A DNA stretch of 64,000 nucleotides from Hormiphora californensis (taxonomy: Eukaryota > Ctenophora > Tentaculata > Cydippida > Pleurobrachiidae). Location: NCBI GenBank assembly GCA_020137815.1, contig CM035354.1, positions 6,710,015-6,774,014 on the forward strand, written 5' to 3'. The notes beneath the pieces are model-generated. The model saw only the letters and a list, made by a program, of their open reading frames with translations. It did no database searches and was not told the origin of the DNA. A program made the position numbers and the translations under genes. This document shows positions 19,174-31,248 of this stretch, in pieces; positions within the stretch are counted from its first letter, which is position 1; every line of letters begins with the position of its first letter.

Positions 19174-22100
19174 TTAACGTCTTCTTCTACTCTTCACCTC
19201 TTCCTCTGACGGAGATCTTCTCGACCTCTCTTCTCGTCTCTTCTTTTTCTCAGCAGGAGGGGAATCTCGCCTCCTTCTCTCGGCAGGCGGTGAACCCTCA
19301 GACGAAGATTTTACTTCTCGTTTTTTCTTTTTCTGAGCAGGCAGAGACTCTCGCTTCCTTCTCTCAACAGGCGGTGAATCTTCAGACGGCGACCTCCTAG
19401 ATCTTTCTTCTCGCCTCTTTTTCTCGGGTTTAGGGGACTCTCGCCTCTTTCTCTCGGCAGGAGGCGACTCTCGTCTCCTTCTCTCAGCAGGAGGGGAGTC
19501 TCGTCTCCTTCTCTCAGCAGGAGGGGAGTCTCGTCTCCTTCTCTCATCAAGAGGGGACTCTCTGGCGCGTCTGTCTTTCTTAGCCGGAGGACTGTCTCGA
19601 TCTCTCTTTCGGTCCTCTCTTCGGTCATCCCTACTCCGTTCTCTCCTAGAATCATCTCGTCTATCATTTCTTCGGTTCTCCTTCGCTGGGGACTCATCCC
19701 CTCTTCTCCTGTCTGACCTATCATCATCCCCTCTTCTCCTCTCTGATCGTTCCTCCTCCCCTCTTCTCCGCTCTGGTCTCTCATCATCCCCTCTTCTCCT
19801 GTCCGATCGTTCCTCCTCCCCTCTTCTCCTATCTGGTCTCTCCTCCTCTTCTGGTTTAGCACTGTAGTCTACCATCATGTTGACGGGTCGTCTCCGGCCT
19901 CTCATGTCAACTGGAGGAGGAGGTGGAGTGGGTAACCTCTCCTCCTTTTTCTTGGATAGTTTCTTCTTTTTAGATGCCTTCTCTTCATCATCTGTAAAAG
20001 TGGGCAAGGATAAAAAAAAAACAAGATTTTAATCTTTACTAGTTGGGGGGTTTGGTGTGGTTCCTTGGGGTTGGTCTGGCAGCATGGTACATGTAATCAA
20101 CTAAATGCTGCATGGAAGCTCTAACACAATACTAACCTGATGATGAGTCGCTAGATGAGTCACTAGAATCACTAGAGGAAGAGTCGTCAGAGCCCGACGA
20201 AGAGGAAGACCCGCTACCCAAACCTTCCAGGGTGGGAACTGGGACTGGAGCTGTCTTGAGCCATTCTCGGAGGTCCTCAGTGAGATATCCGAGGCCAATT
20301 GCAGTAAAGTAGTTGATGGAGAACCTGATAGTAAAGGAATTATAAATAACATTTCTCTAGCTAAGCGATGTAGTAAATATCGGAATGCTAGCCGCTAAAC
20401 CGAGCGACATACAATATATATGCTGAGTTGGCGGAGGGGAGGGGCCATGGCCGGCCAGGGGGTAATAATTACCTCGTATTTCGTGGATCGTCTCTGGGGA
20501 AGAGACCTTCAAAGCAGACCTGCATGGTGGCATCCGCAAACCTAGTCTTCATCTTCTTCTCGCCCATCTGGCTGGCAATCTCTTGTAGGAGAATCTTTAT
20601 AAACACTCGACTGAAGAGATAATGTATTGTTTCAGTAAGGCGCCAGCAAGATAAACCTGTTTGTGGGGGTAAACCCGCAGTACTACATAGATGTAGTAGA
20701 TCTATCTTAGCAACATGGTATGTCTCTGAGAAGGGGCAACTAAGCTACCAACTGTTTAGTGGTAAACTGACCTAGAGGAGGTTGTTTCGTTTTCCGTGAG
20801 TCTGATGATAGAAAACACTGTCCAGGGGAGAGCATCAGTATAGAGCATGTGGGCATAACAGCAGGCAACATTTCGTAGCTTTGTAGTTTCCAATCGGTGG
20901 ATTTGCTCAAATTGATCCTAAAACAAATGCGATCGTGTTTAATCGGAAGATAGTTTATCAAATTAATTAACTAGTAAACTAAATTAATGAGCAGGTTAAT
21001 TAAATTAATTAAGTCTATTAATTCACCTGGAAAACTTCAACAAACATGGGAATGTATTCCTTCTTCAGTCGACAGTACCTCTCTCCTAACAAACCGTAAA
21101 ACTTGTTATAACTACGCTCCTGGAGAACAAATCACCATGTTAGGAGATTACAGTTTGGTAACGGAGAGTAGATAGATGGTTAAATACTCCAAGTATTCCA
21201 AACTGTAGGAAGGGGGTTGCCATGGTACCATTTCTATATATAGATAGATAGATAGATGGTACCATTTGTCACCATGGCGACCTCCAAACTCTATGTTACC
21301 TGAGAGCAGCACTCGATAATCAGTTCCACAAGGATCTTCTCCTGGCCCTGTTTGAACTGCAACTTGCCCAACTTGTGAATACACTCTTCAAATGTCAGGG
21401 AACTCTAGGCAAGGGAGGGGGAGATGTTAACAGACTATCTGGAATTAAAGTGGGAACCCTGGAAACTAAGAAGAAGGGAGGTGAGAAGTAAGTGGTTAAG
21501 ATCTCTGGAAGGACAAGTTAGCTCAAGATGACCTGACAGATCAGTAGTTCACTAGATGTGGGCCCATAGATGTATAGTACCTGTATGGTAAGGTATATGG
21601 TTCTCCGTATAGCCTGCATGTTTGCCCCTGTTGCATCTGTAATCTCCATTGCATTACTTGCTTCTTCATCTTCGTCATCATCATCATCATCATCATCGTC
21701 GTCATCATCACCATCTTCACTATCAGAGCCAAGGATTTCATTCCTGAGGGGAGAGAGAGGATGTTGTCATACCAAGGTAATTAGGGATAATTAATTGATA
21801 AGAACAATCAGTTGAATTCCTTACTTGATAAGAGCATATTTAGCCTCACTCTCCGCGTAATCAGGATCCAACTTGAACACATTGAGTATCTCCAACCCCT
21901 TGACCTTATCATCCAGAGTCTTGAGATGAGTTATCTGGTCCTCTTCCTCCACCAACTCCAACCCCGGACCAAATGTTGGGTGATCCTTGAACTTTGTCCT
22001 TCCTCACAGGCAAACATCACCTCTATCATGTACTTCACCCTGATGTTCAGGTCACCCTCCTGGAGTAGTGACCTGAGTCGATCAAATATGCCATGCATGG

Positions 22101-24748
22101 CCCGGGGGGAGAGATCATCTAACCGCTGTCCAACCTCCTTCAGCAGAGCTATTGTCAACTTCCACGCTGTCAGGTGTGGCCTTCTCTAATAGCAGAGTAA
22201 GGACCTCCAAAACTAGGATCTCGTTAGCGACTTGTTGGTTCACTAAATGTCCAATAAACATAACGGTGCTCTGACAGATAGCCTTCTGGTTCCGGAGATA
22301 GGACCGTTTGAACTGTAAAATCAGCCTATCCAGCAAGAGATCTCCTATATCAGGAAACTTGGTGTTTATCACCGCCACCATCGCTGCGTAGACGTTAGTA
22401 AAGGGTGTGGCTTGGGTCTGGGCGGTCATGATGCTTCTTACAAATAACCCCTTACCCCTGACCAAGTTCTCCCCAAACAGTTCCACGACGATCTCTTTGA
22501 TATTTTCAGTGTTCACCTTGTTCACTAAACCATTCAGGGACTTCTTGAGTGCAGTCCATGTTAGCCTCTGATAGGGTTCGGAGGTTTTGTCCTCGATCGC
22601 AGCCTGCATGGCACGGAGTTTGTGAGGTGGCATGTATGCTCCACCAGATTTCATCGCATTTGGATTGTCCTCGGGTTTTGGCTTTTTAGGTAGCATCTGA
22701 TCCTTTTTCTTCTCACTCTCTTGATCCGCCTTATCTTCATCCCCTCTATCACGACGGTTCCGGAATCTATGCTCTGGCCTCCTGTCTCCTCCACGGTCAC
22801 CTCTATCACCACCTCTATCACCTCGATCACCCCTATCACCACGGTCTCTGTCTCTCCGTCGCTCCTCTCTAAACCTCCGTTCACCACCTCGCTGTCTTTC
22901 TCCACTTCTATCCCGCCTGTTCCGACCTCTATCCCTGCTTCGATCACGCCTCCCTCTGCTTCTATCTCTACTCCTGTTCCTCTCCTTACTCCTGTTCCTG
23001 TCCCTACTCCCACTCCTATCCCTGTTTCTATCCTTGCTGCTCCGTTCCTTACTACTGCTCCTTTTCACCTCCCCCAAGCGGTTGTGCACTGGTTCTCTCT
23101 CTGGGGAGTCCTCCTTAAACCATCCTTCCTGTTTCTCACCTGCATCTTTCCTGTAAAAAGAGAGTGTTTTAGCGGAAACATATGTTCAAATCTTCAACTG
23201 AACTATGTACATAGATAGACTCGATAAATAATTTTAGGGCAAGTATTATCCTTGCAGGGAATGTGTTGACCACCAACCTGTCAGGAGAGATTCTGTCCTC
23301 TGTGTACACGTCCGGTTGATCTACATCGTCCCCACCACGATCTTTCTCATCATTATCACTAAAGAGAGTTTGAAGATTAGTCGAGATCTAACCATCATAC
23401 TGCTTGATAATTAAAATTGGTTTGTTGTCAAAATCAAACCTGTGAGCGCCTTCAATCCTGTCTTCTGTGTATGGTTTTAGAGGCTCTACCTCTGGAGTTC
23501 GAGATCTTATCTCGTCTTCTGGGGAATGTGCTGGGCTCCTGAAAGATGCTTAAATTAGTCTCTTATACAAATTGGTTGTAAACGTTTGTACACGTTTCAG
23601 TTTGCTCCTATCATGGTATGTCAACAGTAAGGCTATCGAAAGGTACCCTAATCGTTTCCTCCAAGCAGGGAACTTACGAGCGATGCTTCCAAGTTCAGAA
23701 CTTGTTAAGAATCAGTTTCTCCCAGCCTTACAACAATCACTAAACACCTTACCGGATGTGATCAACTTAAGGGCTTGATAGGCCACACAAACAAGGGAGG
23801 GGTGAAGTTTTGTAGGTGTCACGTACTTTACAGAACTATCGGAGCTCCCCTTCTTCTTTCTCTTCCTCTCATCCTCCCCTTCTGAATCATGTTCTGGAAA
23901 GGTAATAATGACATAAAAGTCAGTCAGTGCTGACGAGTACATATATCGCACTGGGAGGACCTCGACTGATAAATATAGTGGATGGTACCTTGCTATGCAG
24001 CAAAACCACCTTATCTCTTTCAGTTTTCACTGAGAGTGAAGGATTTGAAACAACTACTTTACCTTCATTTGCGGAACGTTTCTTGGTGGTGGCACGTTTA
24101 GAAGCGAACCATGAGAGATCATCCTCTGTGGGTTGAATCTTTACTGTCCCTTCATCGTCACTAAGTTGGGAGTAATCATTACCAACTTGCTAAGTGATCA
24201 TGGATAGAATACTTTTGCAATCGGATAGAATACTTTTGCAATCGGGGTCAATTTTATACTTGATTTTTATACCTTATTTCACGATGAACAAAACTTGAAC
24301 CGGCTTCTTCGCTCTTATCCCTCGTTGGGGTTTCAGCAGCCTTCCTTGGAGGGGTCATTGCACCCTTTCTTGGAGGTGTATCTCGCTCTGAGGAAGAAGA
24401 AGAGGCTCTTCCCTTCCTAGACTTCTCCACATCTTCGGATGAAGCTGAGTCATGCCGCCTCCTATCCTTTCTTTTCGTTTCCCTCTTTGTTTTTGAGGAA
24501 CTAGCCCCCGGGGACTTCCTGTCAGAGTCTCCAGATGAATCGTGTCGTTTTCTGGGTTTGGGGGAGTCTCGGCGAGCTCTGTTATCCTCGCCAGATGAAT
24601 CATGAGGGGCACGTGGCTCTGGGGAGGAGTCATGACGTCGTCCTTTCTCTGGTGAGGAATCATGACGTCGCCCTTTCTCTGGGGAGGAGGAATCGTGGCG
24701 TTGTCTTTGCCGCGATGGAGAGCTGTCTGAACTACTACTTCGAGCCAT
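19174..24748 (-). CDS. CWC22: CWC22 spliceosome-associated protein
   Basis: Spliceosomal protein that recruits eIF4A3 for exon-junction-complex loading. Exons on the minus strand: 24748-24273, 24160-24063, 23893-23827, 23538-23440, 23358-23278, 23150-21825, 21743-21581, 21404-21300, 21119-21027, 20917-20772, 20610-20473, 20324-20137 and 19991-19174 (1266 codons). The exon 1/2 boundary is uncertain: an alternative donor near 24257 with acceptor near 24182 is also in frame. The N-terminus is Ser/Arg-rich, then a MIF4G domain (about 469-650), an acidic Asp run in exon 7, and an MA3 domain (about 760-885; [28 protein letters not shown]). The C-terminus is an RS/RD repeat region. Three one-base insertions relative to the conserved protein fall at 22154-22156, 22008-22010 and 21993-21995; together they restore frame (see findings). 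Confidence 0.93.
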
Positions 24749-25206
24749 GATGAGGCTATAAAAAGAATTGGTTAGTTTGGTGAGGAGAGAAAAGTGGGGG
24801 GAGGAACTACAACTTTTAAAACAAAATACTTACATTAGTGTTGGTATAATTCGCAATGTATAAAAAATATTAATAACGGATTAAATAACGTTCTTACTTC
24901 TTACTTATACACAAACAAACGATAAATAATTAACTTTCTAATGTAACAAATCTTTTAAGTGACAAACCCCGAACACCAAAAAAATCCCACACAAACCGAT
25001 TGTATCTATACTTTTGAAACGAAAAACATCTTCTTTATATTACCGCATTTTCTCTACTTACAGATGTATTTGAGTGTTTTATATAAGTTGATCCGACCCA
25101 GCGGAATAAAACATGTGGGAGGGTTAAAAGAAGGTGAATCGTGAACCAGATTACTCCCATTTCTCAACAACCCAGAGATACAAAAGCTCCTAAACAGTCT
25201 CGCGAT

Positions 25207-26887
25207 TTACATGTTCCAAACAGTCCTCCGTAGGTAGTCCAAGATTCCAATGGCCAGGATGGTGACAAGGCTCAGCTGAAGTGAATACAGACTGATAAAC
25301 CCATAGGAGATATCAGTACAAATCTCCTCAAAATTACAACTCTCCGGAGGAAAGGCTTTCACCAAGGTTTCTAGTTTGCAAGGAGAGGGGCAGGAAGGTA
25401 ATTCCACCTTGTTTTCATTCAGGAACGCCTCAATGAACCGACCTTTCTCGCCAGCACACTCTGACGCAACGAGGAAGAAATTCCCACCGAGGGGTGTGAG
25501 ATCACCGAAGAACTCCCGGGTCCTCAGAGCGGATTTGGGCCTAATGCCCTGGGTGATGAACCCAATCTTAGCAAGGAGGGGGAATATGGTTTCAGTGTGG
25601 GCGAACTTCAGACTAGCCCCGGTCCCAGATTGGAGGAATTCCAGTCCATCCTGGAGCAGGACACAACTGGCATCCACCGCTTCAGGCATCATCTTACCAG
25701 CCCACCGGAGGAGGTCAAGGTAGAACGCGGTGACGTATAGATCGTCAGGAGAGGTGAACACGTCACAGAAGTGGGAGTGGGAGTGAAGACGGGGGACTGC
25801 TTTTTCTAAAGCACAGATAATGTGAAGGGTAACCATATCATATCCAGTCAGATCAACACCCAACTTTTCCTCCATTCTCCTCCTCAGATTCCGCATCTGT
25901 TTGTGGTTTAACCACTCATTAGGCTCCTTCTGCCACACCATCTTCGTGTTCTCCTTCTTCACGTAGTTCTGGCAGTCCTTGTAGTAGCGGGTCAAGTGGT
26001 TATCCAGGTGGTTAAACCGTAACACCGGGTATGATTCATCGTTTGATAAAGGCGCATAAACACCGCACATGTGCCCGCAGTCTCTCTTTATGTCTTTTGT
26101 CGTGTGTTCGATTGTCGTGCCGTTCTCGAGCCGGAAGGTGTTCCCAAATACTCCGGAAAGGAAGGAGAGACCTGAGCTGATACAGCGGCCCTTGTAGGAG
26201 CTACCTACTTGGACAGTAGAGGCAGAGGAGAGGAGGTCAGGGAATGCATTTTTAAATCGGATCCCCTGTGAGTGGAGCTCTTCATACCCCTCTAACACTA
26301 GGTCCTTGTTTCGCTTGTGATGGTGAACGAAATCTAGAGAGAGAATATACGTTAGAGGATTAGGAGCAGGAAAGTACGAGGGAACATCGTAATTGATTAG
26401 ATTCTGGGTACTGAAATCAAATGTTTAGTACCAATCAGCCTACCATAAATCCACTCAAGATTAGGGTTGGGGTGTTTCTTAAAATGTGCACGGAGTGCCT
26501 TTACCAGAAGATCTATCCTGTTTATCACTTTCTTTCCTATGTTCCTGGTACCATGGCGATGTACACTGAAATAACGAGGGGAGATGATTAATTGCAACTT
26601 TGGTAAGCATTCAAAAGATAAAAATCTGGAGACTTGTCAAGCGACTTAGCTTGGGGGTTGCCAATTATTAAATGCCCCGAATTTAAAAAATCATTATTTC
26701 CAAGGATGGCCCCAATAATCTACTGCACGTACCTATAGAGTGCCACTGGTTTACATTCGAACTTGTGTGTGGTAATATCCCCAGCCACCACACTATACCG
26801 TGCCTTGCTGCCCCATGGGGTGTGTTCAGCACTATCCTCTGCCGCTACTGCTGTGAGGGCGGGGAGAAGTAGGAGTAGAATCATCAT
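25207..26887 (-). CDS. MINPP1: Multiple inositol polyphosphate phosphatase
   Basis: Histidine-acid-phosphatase enzyme that removes phosphates from inositol polyphosphates, usually in the ER lumen or secreted. Exons on the minus strand are 26887-26733, 26565-26444 and 26333-25207 (468 codons, 467 aa; human 487). Residues 1-16 form a signal peptide (MMILLLLLPALTAVAA). The catalytic motif RHGTR is at 55-59, and the acid/base segment HTE at 338-340 replaces the usual HAE. Conserved KFAHTETIFPLL and paired cysteines support the family. The C-terminus carries a long hydrophobic stretch (LQLSLVTILAIGI) near residue 450, followed by a short basic end (LRRTVWNM). This suggests a membrane anchor, where the vertebrate protein has an SDEL retention signal. 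A four-codon upstream ORF precedes the start. Confidence 0.93.
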
Positions 26888-27050
26888 CACGTGGGAGACA
26901 TGGGAGCTATAATTGGATGTAGGAGTATTAGAAACCTAGGAAGGAGAGGAAGATAAGACACAAATGATTTCAGCCCAATTTAACCCATTATATCAATGTA
27001 CAGAAATAAAGAAGAAAAACATACAAACAATCTCTCACACATTATATGCA

Positions 27051-28861
27051 TCACACCGTATCTTTAGCCTGAGTCCGTTGCCAGGCAATGGTTGCTATGT
27101 ACTGCGGTATTGTCGGTACAACCCTAACGGGCATTTCCCAAGTTAAAGTAGAAACAGGGACACTCTGTAAGGGTCTCCACTCACAATCACTCCCAATCTC
27201 CCCACTAACCAGAGTGTTTCCTAAATCCACCAACTCCCCCGAGGATTGTAATTGGGAGATGAGGAACTCGAAGTATACTTGCCACCTAACCAGCACTAGG
27301 TTTGTGGAGAAGGAGTTGACGACATTGAGGGGTATGTGAAGTGAAGCTGAGGTTGAGGCCGTGTGGATGCAGTTTATGGTTGTAACATCGTGTGTTGTAA
27401 ACCGGCTGTCTGTTTCCGGGATGGTCTCGTGTTCAGGAGATATTGTTTCCATTGCTTGGAGTTTTAGTGTTACCTGAATGTTAGAGGTTTTAATAGGTGC
27501 CAGGCATTTAGATGTCGTAGATGGTGGTCGACAAAAAAGTCGACCACTGATTTTGCAAACTAAATACGTCCTGAGCCAAGAATGCGGAGGTAAAAAGTGC
27601 GTAATGTGATATTATCAACTAACCTGTACACAAGAAACATCCCCGAACTCCAGACCCACTTCAATGGGATCGCCTAGCCTGTACGCAGAGCGAGACAACC
27701 GAACAACACACACCAGCCCCGCATTAGTTTTAACCTCAAAACTACGAGATTTCTTGCAGCATAGAGACTGAGGAGAGAGAGGAAGCTGGGTTAGGTGTTT
27801 GATTTATTATCCGTCAAAATACCGACTCGCTGCACACTTTGGATCAAGCAACAAAAAAACAAGGTGCACAAGGGGGAGGGAGCTGGGAGAGTGAGCTTAA
27901 CATACCTGGACTTTGTCCATAAAAATATCTTCAAAATTAATTGTTGGTTCCTTCTTAGCGAAGGGATGGTCCTTTACAGTAGAGGGAGGACCATTAGTGT
28001 GGCTGATGCCTGCAAATAGTTGTGGGTAATAAAGCGCTGAACTGTTTTAGTCAAAGTATGTCGAATAGAATTAAACGGAATACTCAAACAACAACTATGC
28101 AATTACTGACTTACCAGGAAGGTTAATAATTCTAATTGGTAGACTAATCAAAGACACTGGTCTATTGACTCTCTGTAGGCCAACAAGTACTAAGTAGCTG
28201 TACTTGATGTAAGAGCCACGGTAGGAGGGAGGTAAGTGGATCGGAACCGTCCCACTGAACGTAAAAACCTGCAACAAGAGACGGAGTTTAGTGCGCGCAA
28301 AACTCAAATGCTGATGGAGTGTCCTTTTGTCACAACAGAGTGGAAGTAGCATTGCGCGTTCCAGAAAGAGAGGTTGGCAATGCGTAACACGGGGCAAGAA
28401 TTCGGTGCTGCGTAGGGCAGCTGTTTTCACTGCCAGAAACACATACTTTAGGTTGAATTTGGCGGCATTTCTAAGATCACAAAAGAGGATGTCCGGGTCG
28501 GAAGAGAAGAAACCATCGTTAGATCCGTGCCGGGTGAGGGAGGATGAGGAGAGAGATGCAGGGGAGGTGGTGTGGGGGTGGGCCTCTCTTGCTACTACCA
28601 CTCTCCTTTCATCTACCCTGGGGGAGGGAGACAATTAACACCCTTTTGGGGGAAGGGAGAGAAACCATTGACACCCTTTTAGGGGAAACACAGGTCAATC
28701 AATGTAATCACTACTAACTTGAGGTGACCAGATATCTGTCCAGTAGCCCATGCCAGTCTATCCGGTTCATCAGTTGGATTGTGTAATGTAACCACACATT
28801 TGATGGTCTGCCCCACAATAAAAACACCCCCACCATCGACCGTTAACTGCACGTCTATCAT
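27051..28861 (-). CDS. RGP1: RGP1, RAB6A-GEF complex subunit 2
   Basis: Arrestin-fold partner of RIC1; the RIC1-RGP1 complex activates RAB6 at the Golgi. Exons on the minus strand are 28861-28719, 28617-28443, 28268-28115, 28009-27906, 27767-27624 and 27473-27051 (381 codons, 380 aa; human 391). Matches to the human protein include the N-terminal IKCVVTLHNP, DPDILFCDLR, LPPSYRGSYIKYSYLVLVGL, FFVEKELTTLRG-equivalent region read as VNSFSTNLVLVRWQVYFEF, and the C-terminal VPVSTLTWEMPVRVVPT. The second intron (28442-28269, 174 bp) is a multiple of three with no in-frame stop. I excluded it because skipping it gives a better family alignment (NLKY then VFTFSGTVPIHLPP). The ATG follows directly after an acceptor-like TTTAG. 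Confidence 0.9.
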
Positions 28862-29219
28862 CTAAACACCATTTCGTCTTTATACACTGTCCACTACATT
28901 ACATTCCTTTGCTTTGAAGAGGGAGGGATAGATGAGAGGGACATGTACATGAGAAAAGTACACAGTTTTTTAACAGGCACACTGATACAGATTGTTTTTA
29001 AGACTCTCGAGAGATATGAATGATAGACGCAATAACTTAGAACATTGGTACCTCTATCAGAGATCAACTTCTAATTAGAAGATACTTAGAGGGAACAATA
29101 GGTATACAAAACACACACATTTCTCTCTCAATAACGACCCAATCAACCTACAACCTCTCTCTTTCTCTCTCAAAGAGTTCATGTTCTGCCATCTATTTAC
29201 ACGAAAAGGCCTCTCTCCT

Positions 29220-30604
29220 CTAATCCAGCTCGGGCATGAAACAATCCAGATCTCGAATTCTCTGGTTAGAGTAGTCTCGGGATTGGTCCTCAAAGTGGTC
29301 CTGTTGCCAGTAGTAGTTGGTGAACAGGTCATTACGGCTGTACCGAGATGGCTCACCTAACAGGGGGGGGGGGGTAGATTGAGCGGGTAAGACAATTGAG
29401 AGGGTGAAAATTTATAACTTCAACAATAGGAAACTATTACAACATGTTACATACCCGTTACAAACATGTTTCATGTTACCCTTACCTCCCAATGATACCC
29501 TCTCATCATCAGTAAGAAGTTGCCTGAGTTCCCGGGAGGAGTACGGAACAAACACATCTTCCCTCAACATAGTCCTCCTGTGTACATCCCACTCATCCCC
29601 AACCAACAGTTTCAAATCGCTCTCGTGCTGCTTCCGGGCACGTACCATTCTGGAAAGGAGGGGTCATTGATCATTCACTCGAGCAGTGATCAGAGTGGTC
29701 TACATTTCATATGAAACAATGTAGGGATCCACCGTCCATAAGTTACTCATGTGGTGCTATAATTAGTGAGTAGTGATAATAAGAGTGGTATACTTCATGT
29801 GGTTACATTTTAAACTAAAGAAGGGGTAAATAAAGAAGTGGTATAAACTGCGTGATGACGTCACAAGATCTTATGACGTCATAATATAGTTTATTGTCCC
29901 TTTTTAGGTCTTGCAAGAGCCGTGCCAACTCACCGTCTGTCCTCTTCAGCCATGAGGAATGGGGTCATCCTGGTCTGCATCCAGTAATAGTGGGACTTGT
30001 TGACCCTTGGGGAGAGAGGGGGATAAGTAATAGTGGGACTTGTTAACCCTTATATTGGGGAGAGAGGGAGATTTAAAGTAATAGTGGGACTTGTCACTTG
30101 TTAACCCTTGGGAGAGGAAGAGGACCAAAGGGGGTTGAGGGGTGAGGTAGATGGGGAATTGTGTTAGGAGAGATCAGAGAGGATGCAAGGATGCGGTGAA
30201 TACTGACAACAAGTAGTTATCAGTCTTCAGTTGACAGCTACTGCAGCAGAGAAGCTGGTACTATCTTGTAGTGTACAAGTTGCTGTAAGTAGTTAGTAGT
30301 AGTTTCTGCGTTAAAGCTCCTGACCTACTTTAAATACCGCGTGGCCCAATAAAAAACTAAGGGTATGTTCTGCAAGTAGGAGGTGACTCGTTTTTATTGG
30401 TCCACACGGTATTACATTCGTTACTTACGTTGACTCAAATCGAGTGAGCATGGTTTTGTAGATGCAGTAGATACTCCCACCCACGTAGAGGGAGGCAAAG
30501 AAGTAGCCTGGTATAGTTCTTTTTGGGGCGTATCGCTTCCAGTGAATGGGCGCATAGCCCTTAGCAGGAGGCATGTCTTGCCTCACTGCTACCTGTCTCG
30601 ACAT
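29220..30604 (-). CDS. NDUFA13: NDUFA13 / GRIM-19, complex I subunit
   Basis: Accessory subunit of mitochondrial complex I with one inner-membrane helix. Exons on the minus strand are 30604-30429, 30005-29934, 29649-29486 and 29356-29220 (183 codons, 182 aa; human 144). The N-terminus QDMPPAKGYAPIHWKRYAPK matches the family's QDMPPPGGYGPIDYKRNLP; a membrane helix (GYFFASLYVGGSIYCIY) follows. The segment from that helix to the AEEDRR motif has the same spacing as human. The C-terminus is longer than human, ending IRDLDCFMPELD. Exon 2 starts at the 3'-most of three near-identical acceptor copies in intron 1 (see findings). The start codon is two bases after CTTCTAG, an acceptor-like site. Confidence 0.88.
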
Positions 30605-31248
30605 GCCTAGAAGACCGTGAGGGTTTATCAAAGATGAAAGAGGGAGGTTTTACTATTTTAACCACCACCGGGATCAAGGAGAGGACAGGAGGATTCTACA
30701 ACCTGCTCTAATTATCTTCTGATTCTTGAGAATAGGAAGAATAATAGGAAGGAATCATACTCTTCAAAACAACGAGCAACGGCGATTACCAACGGACCCG
30801 GCAGCCGGCTAACGCCTAACGCAGTGCACAAGAGTGATGATTTAGTGACCCTCGACTTTTTAAAGTAAGGGAAGTAGAAATATAGAGAGTCGGACAGAAG
30901 AAGAGGTATGAACACAAACAAGGAAAACAGCGTGGTGTTGTGTTAATTAAATATAATACAACTCAAACTAAACATAACGCATCAAATAAAGTTTTCAAAA
31001 GTTTACACATTGATTTTACTGGTCATGCTGAAAATCTGCTTTAACATAAATGTTCCTGAATGACATGACATGTTATATATAATTGTGTAGACGTGAATAA
31101 GAAGTGACTGTAACAGCTGTTGTAAGCAAAAAAAGGTCAAAATTAAAAATCCCCAACACCAACAAACACGACGACCCATCTCTCAATAATAAATCAGTTC
31201 AGTTCAGTGCATTGACAATCAATGATTGTCCCCGATTACGACAGTTTC

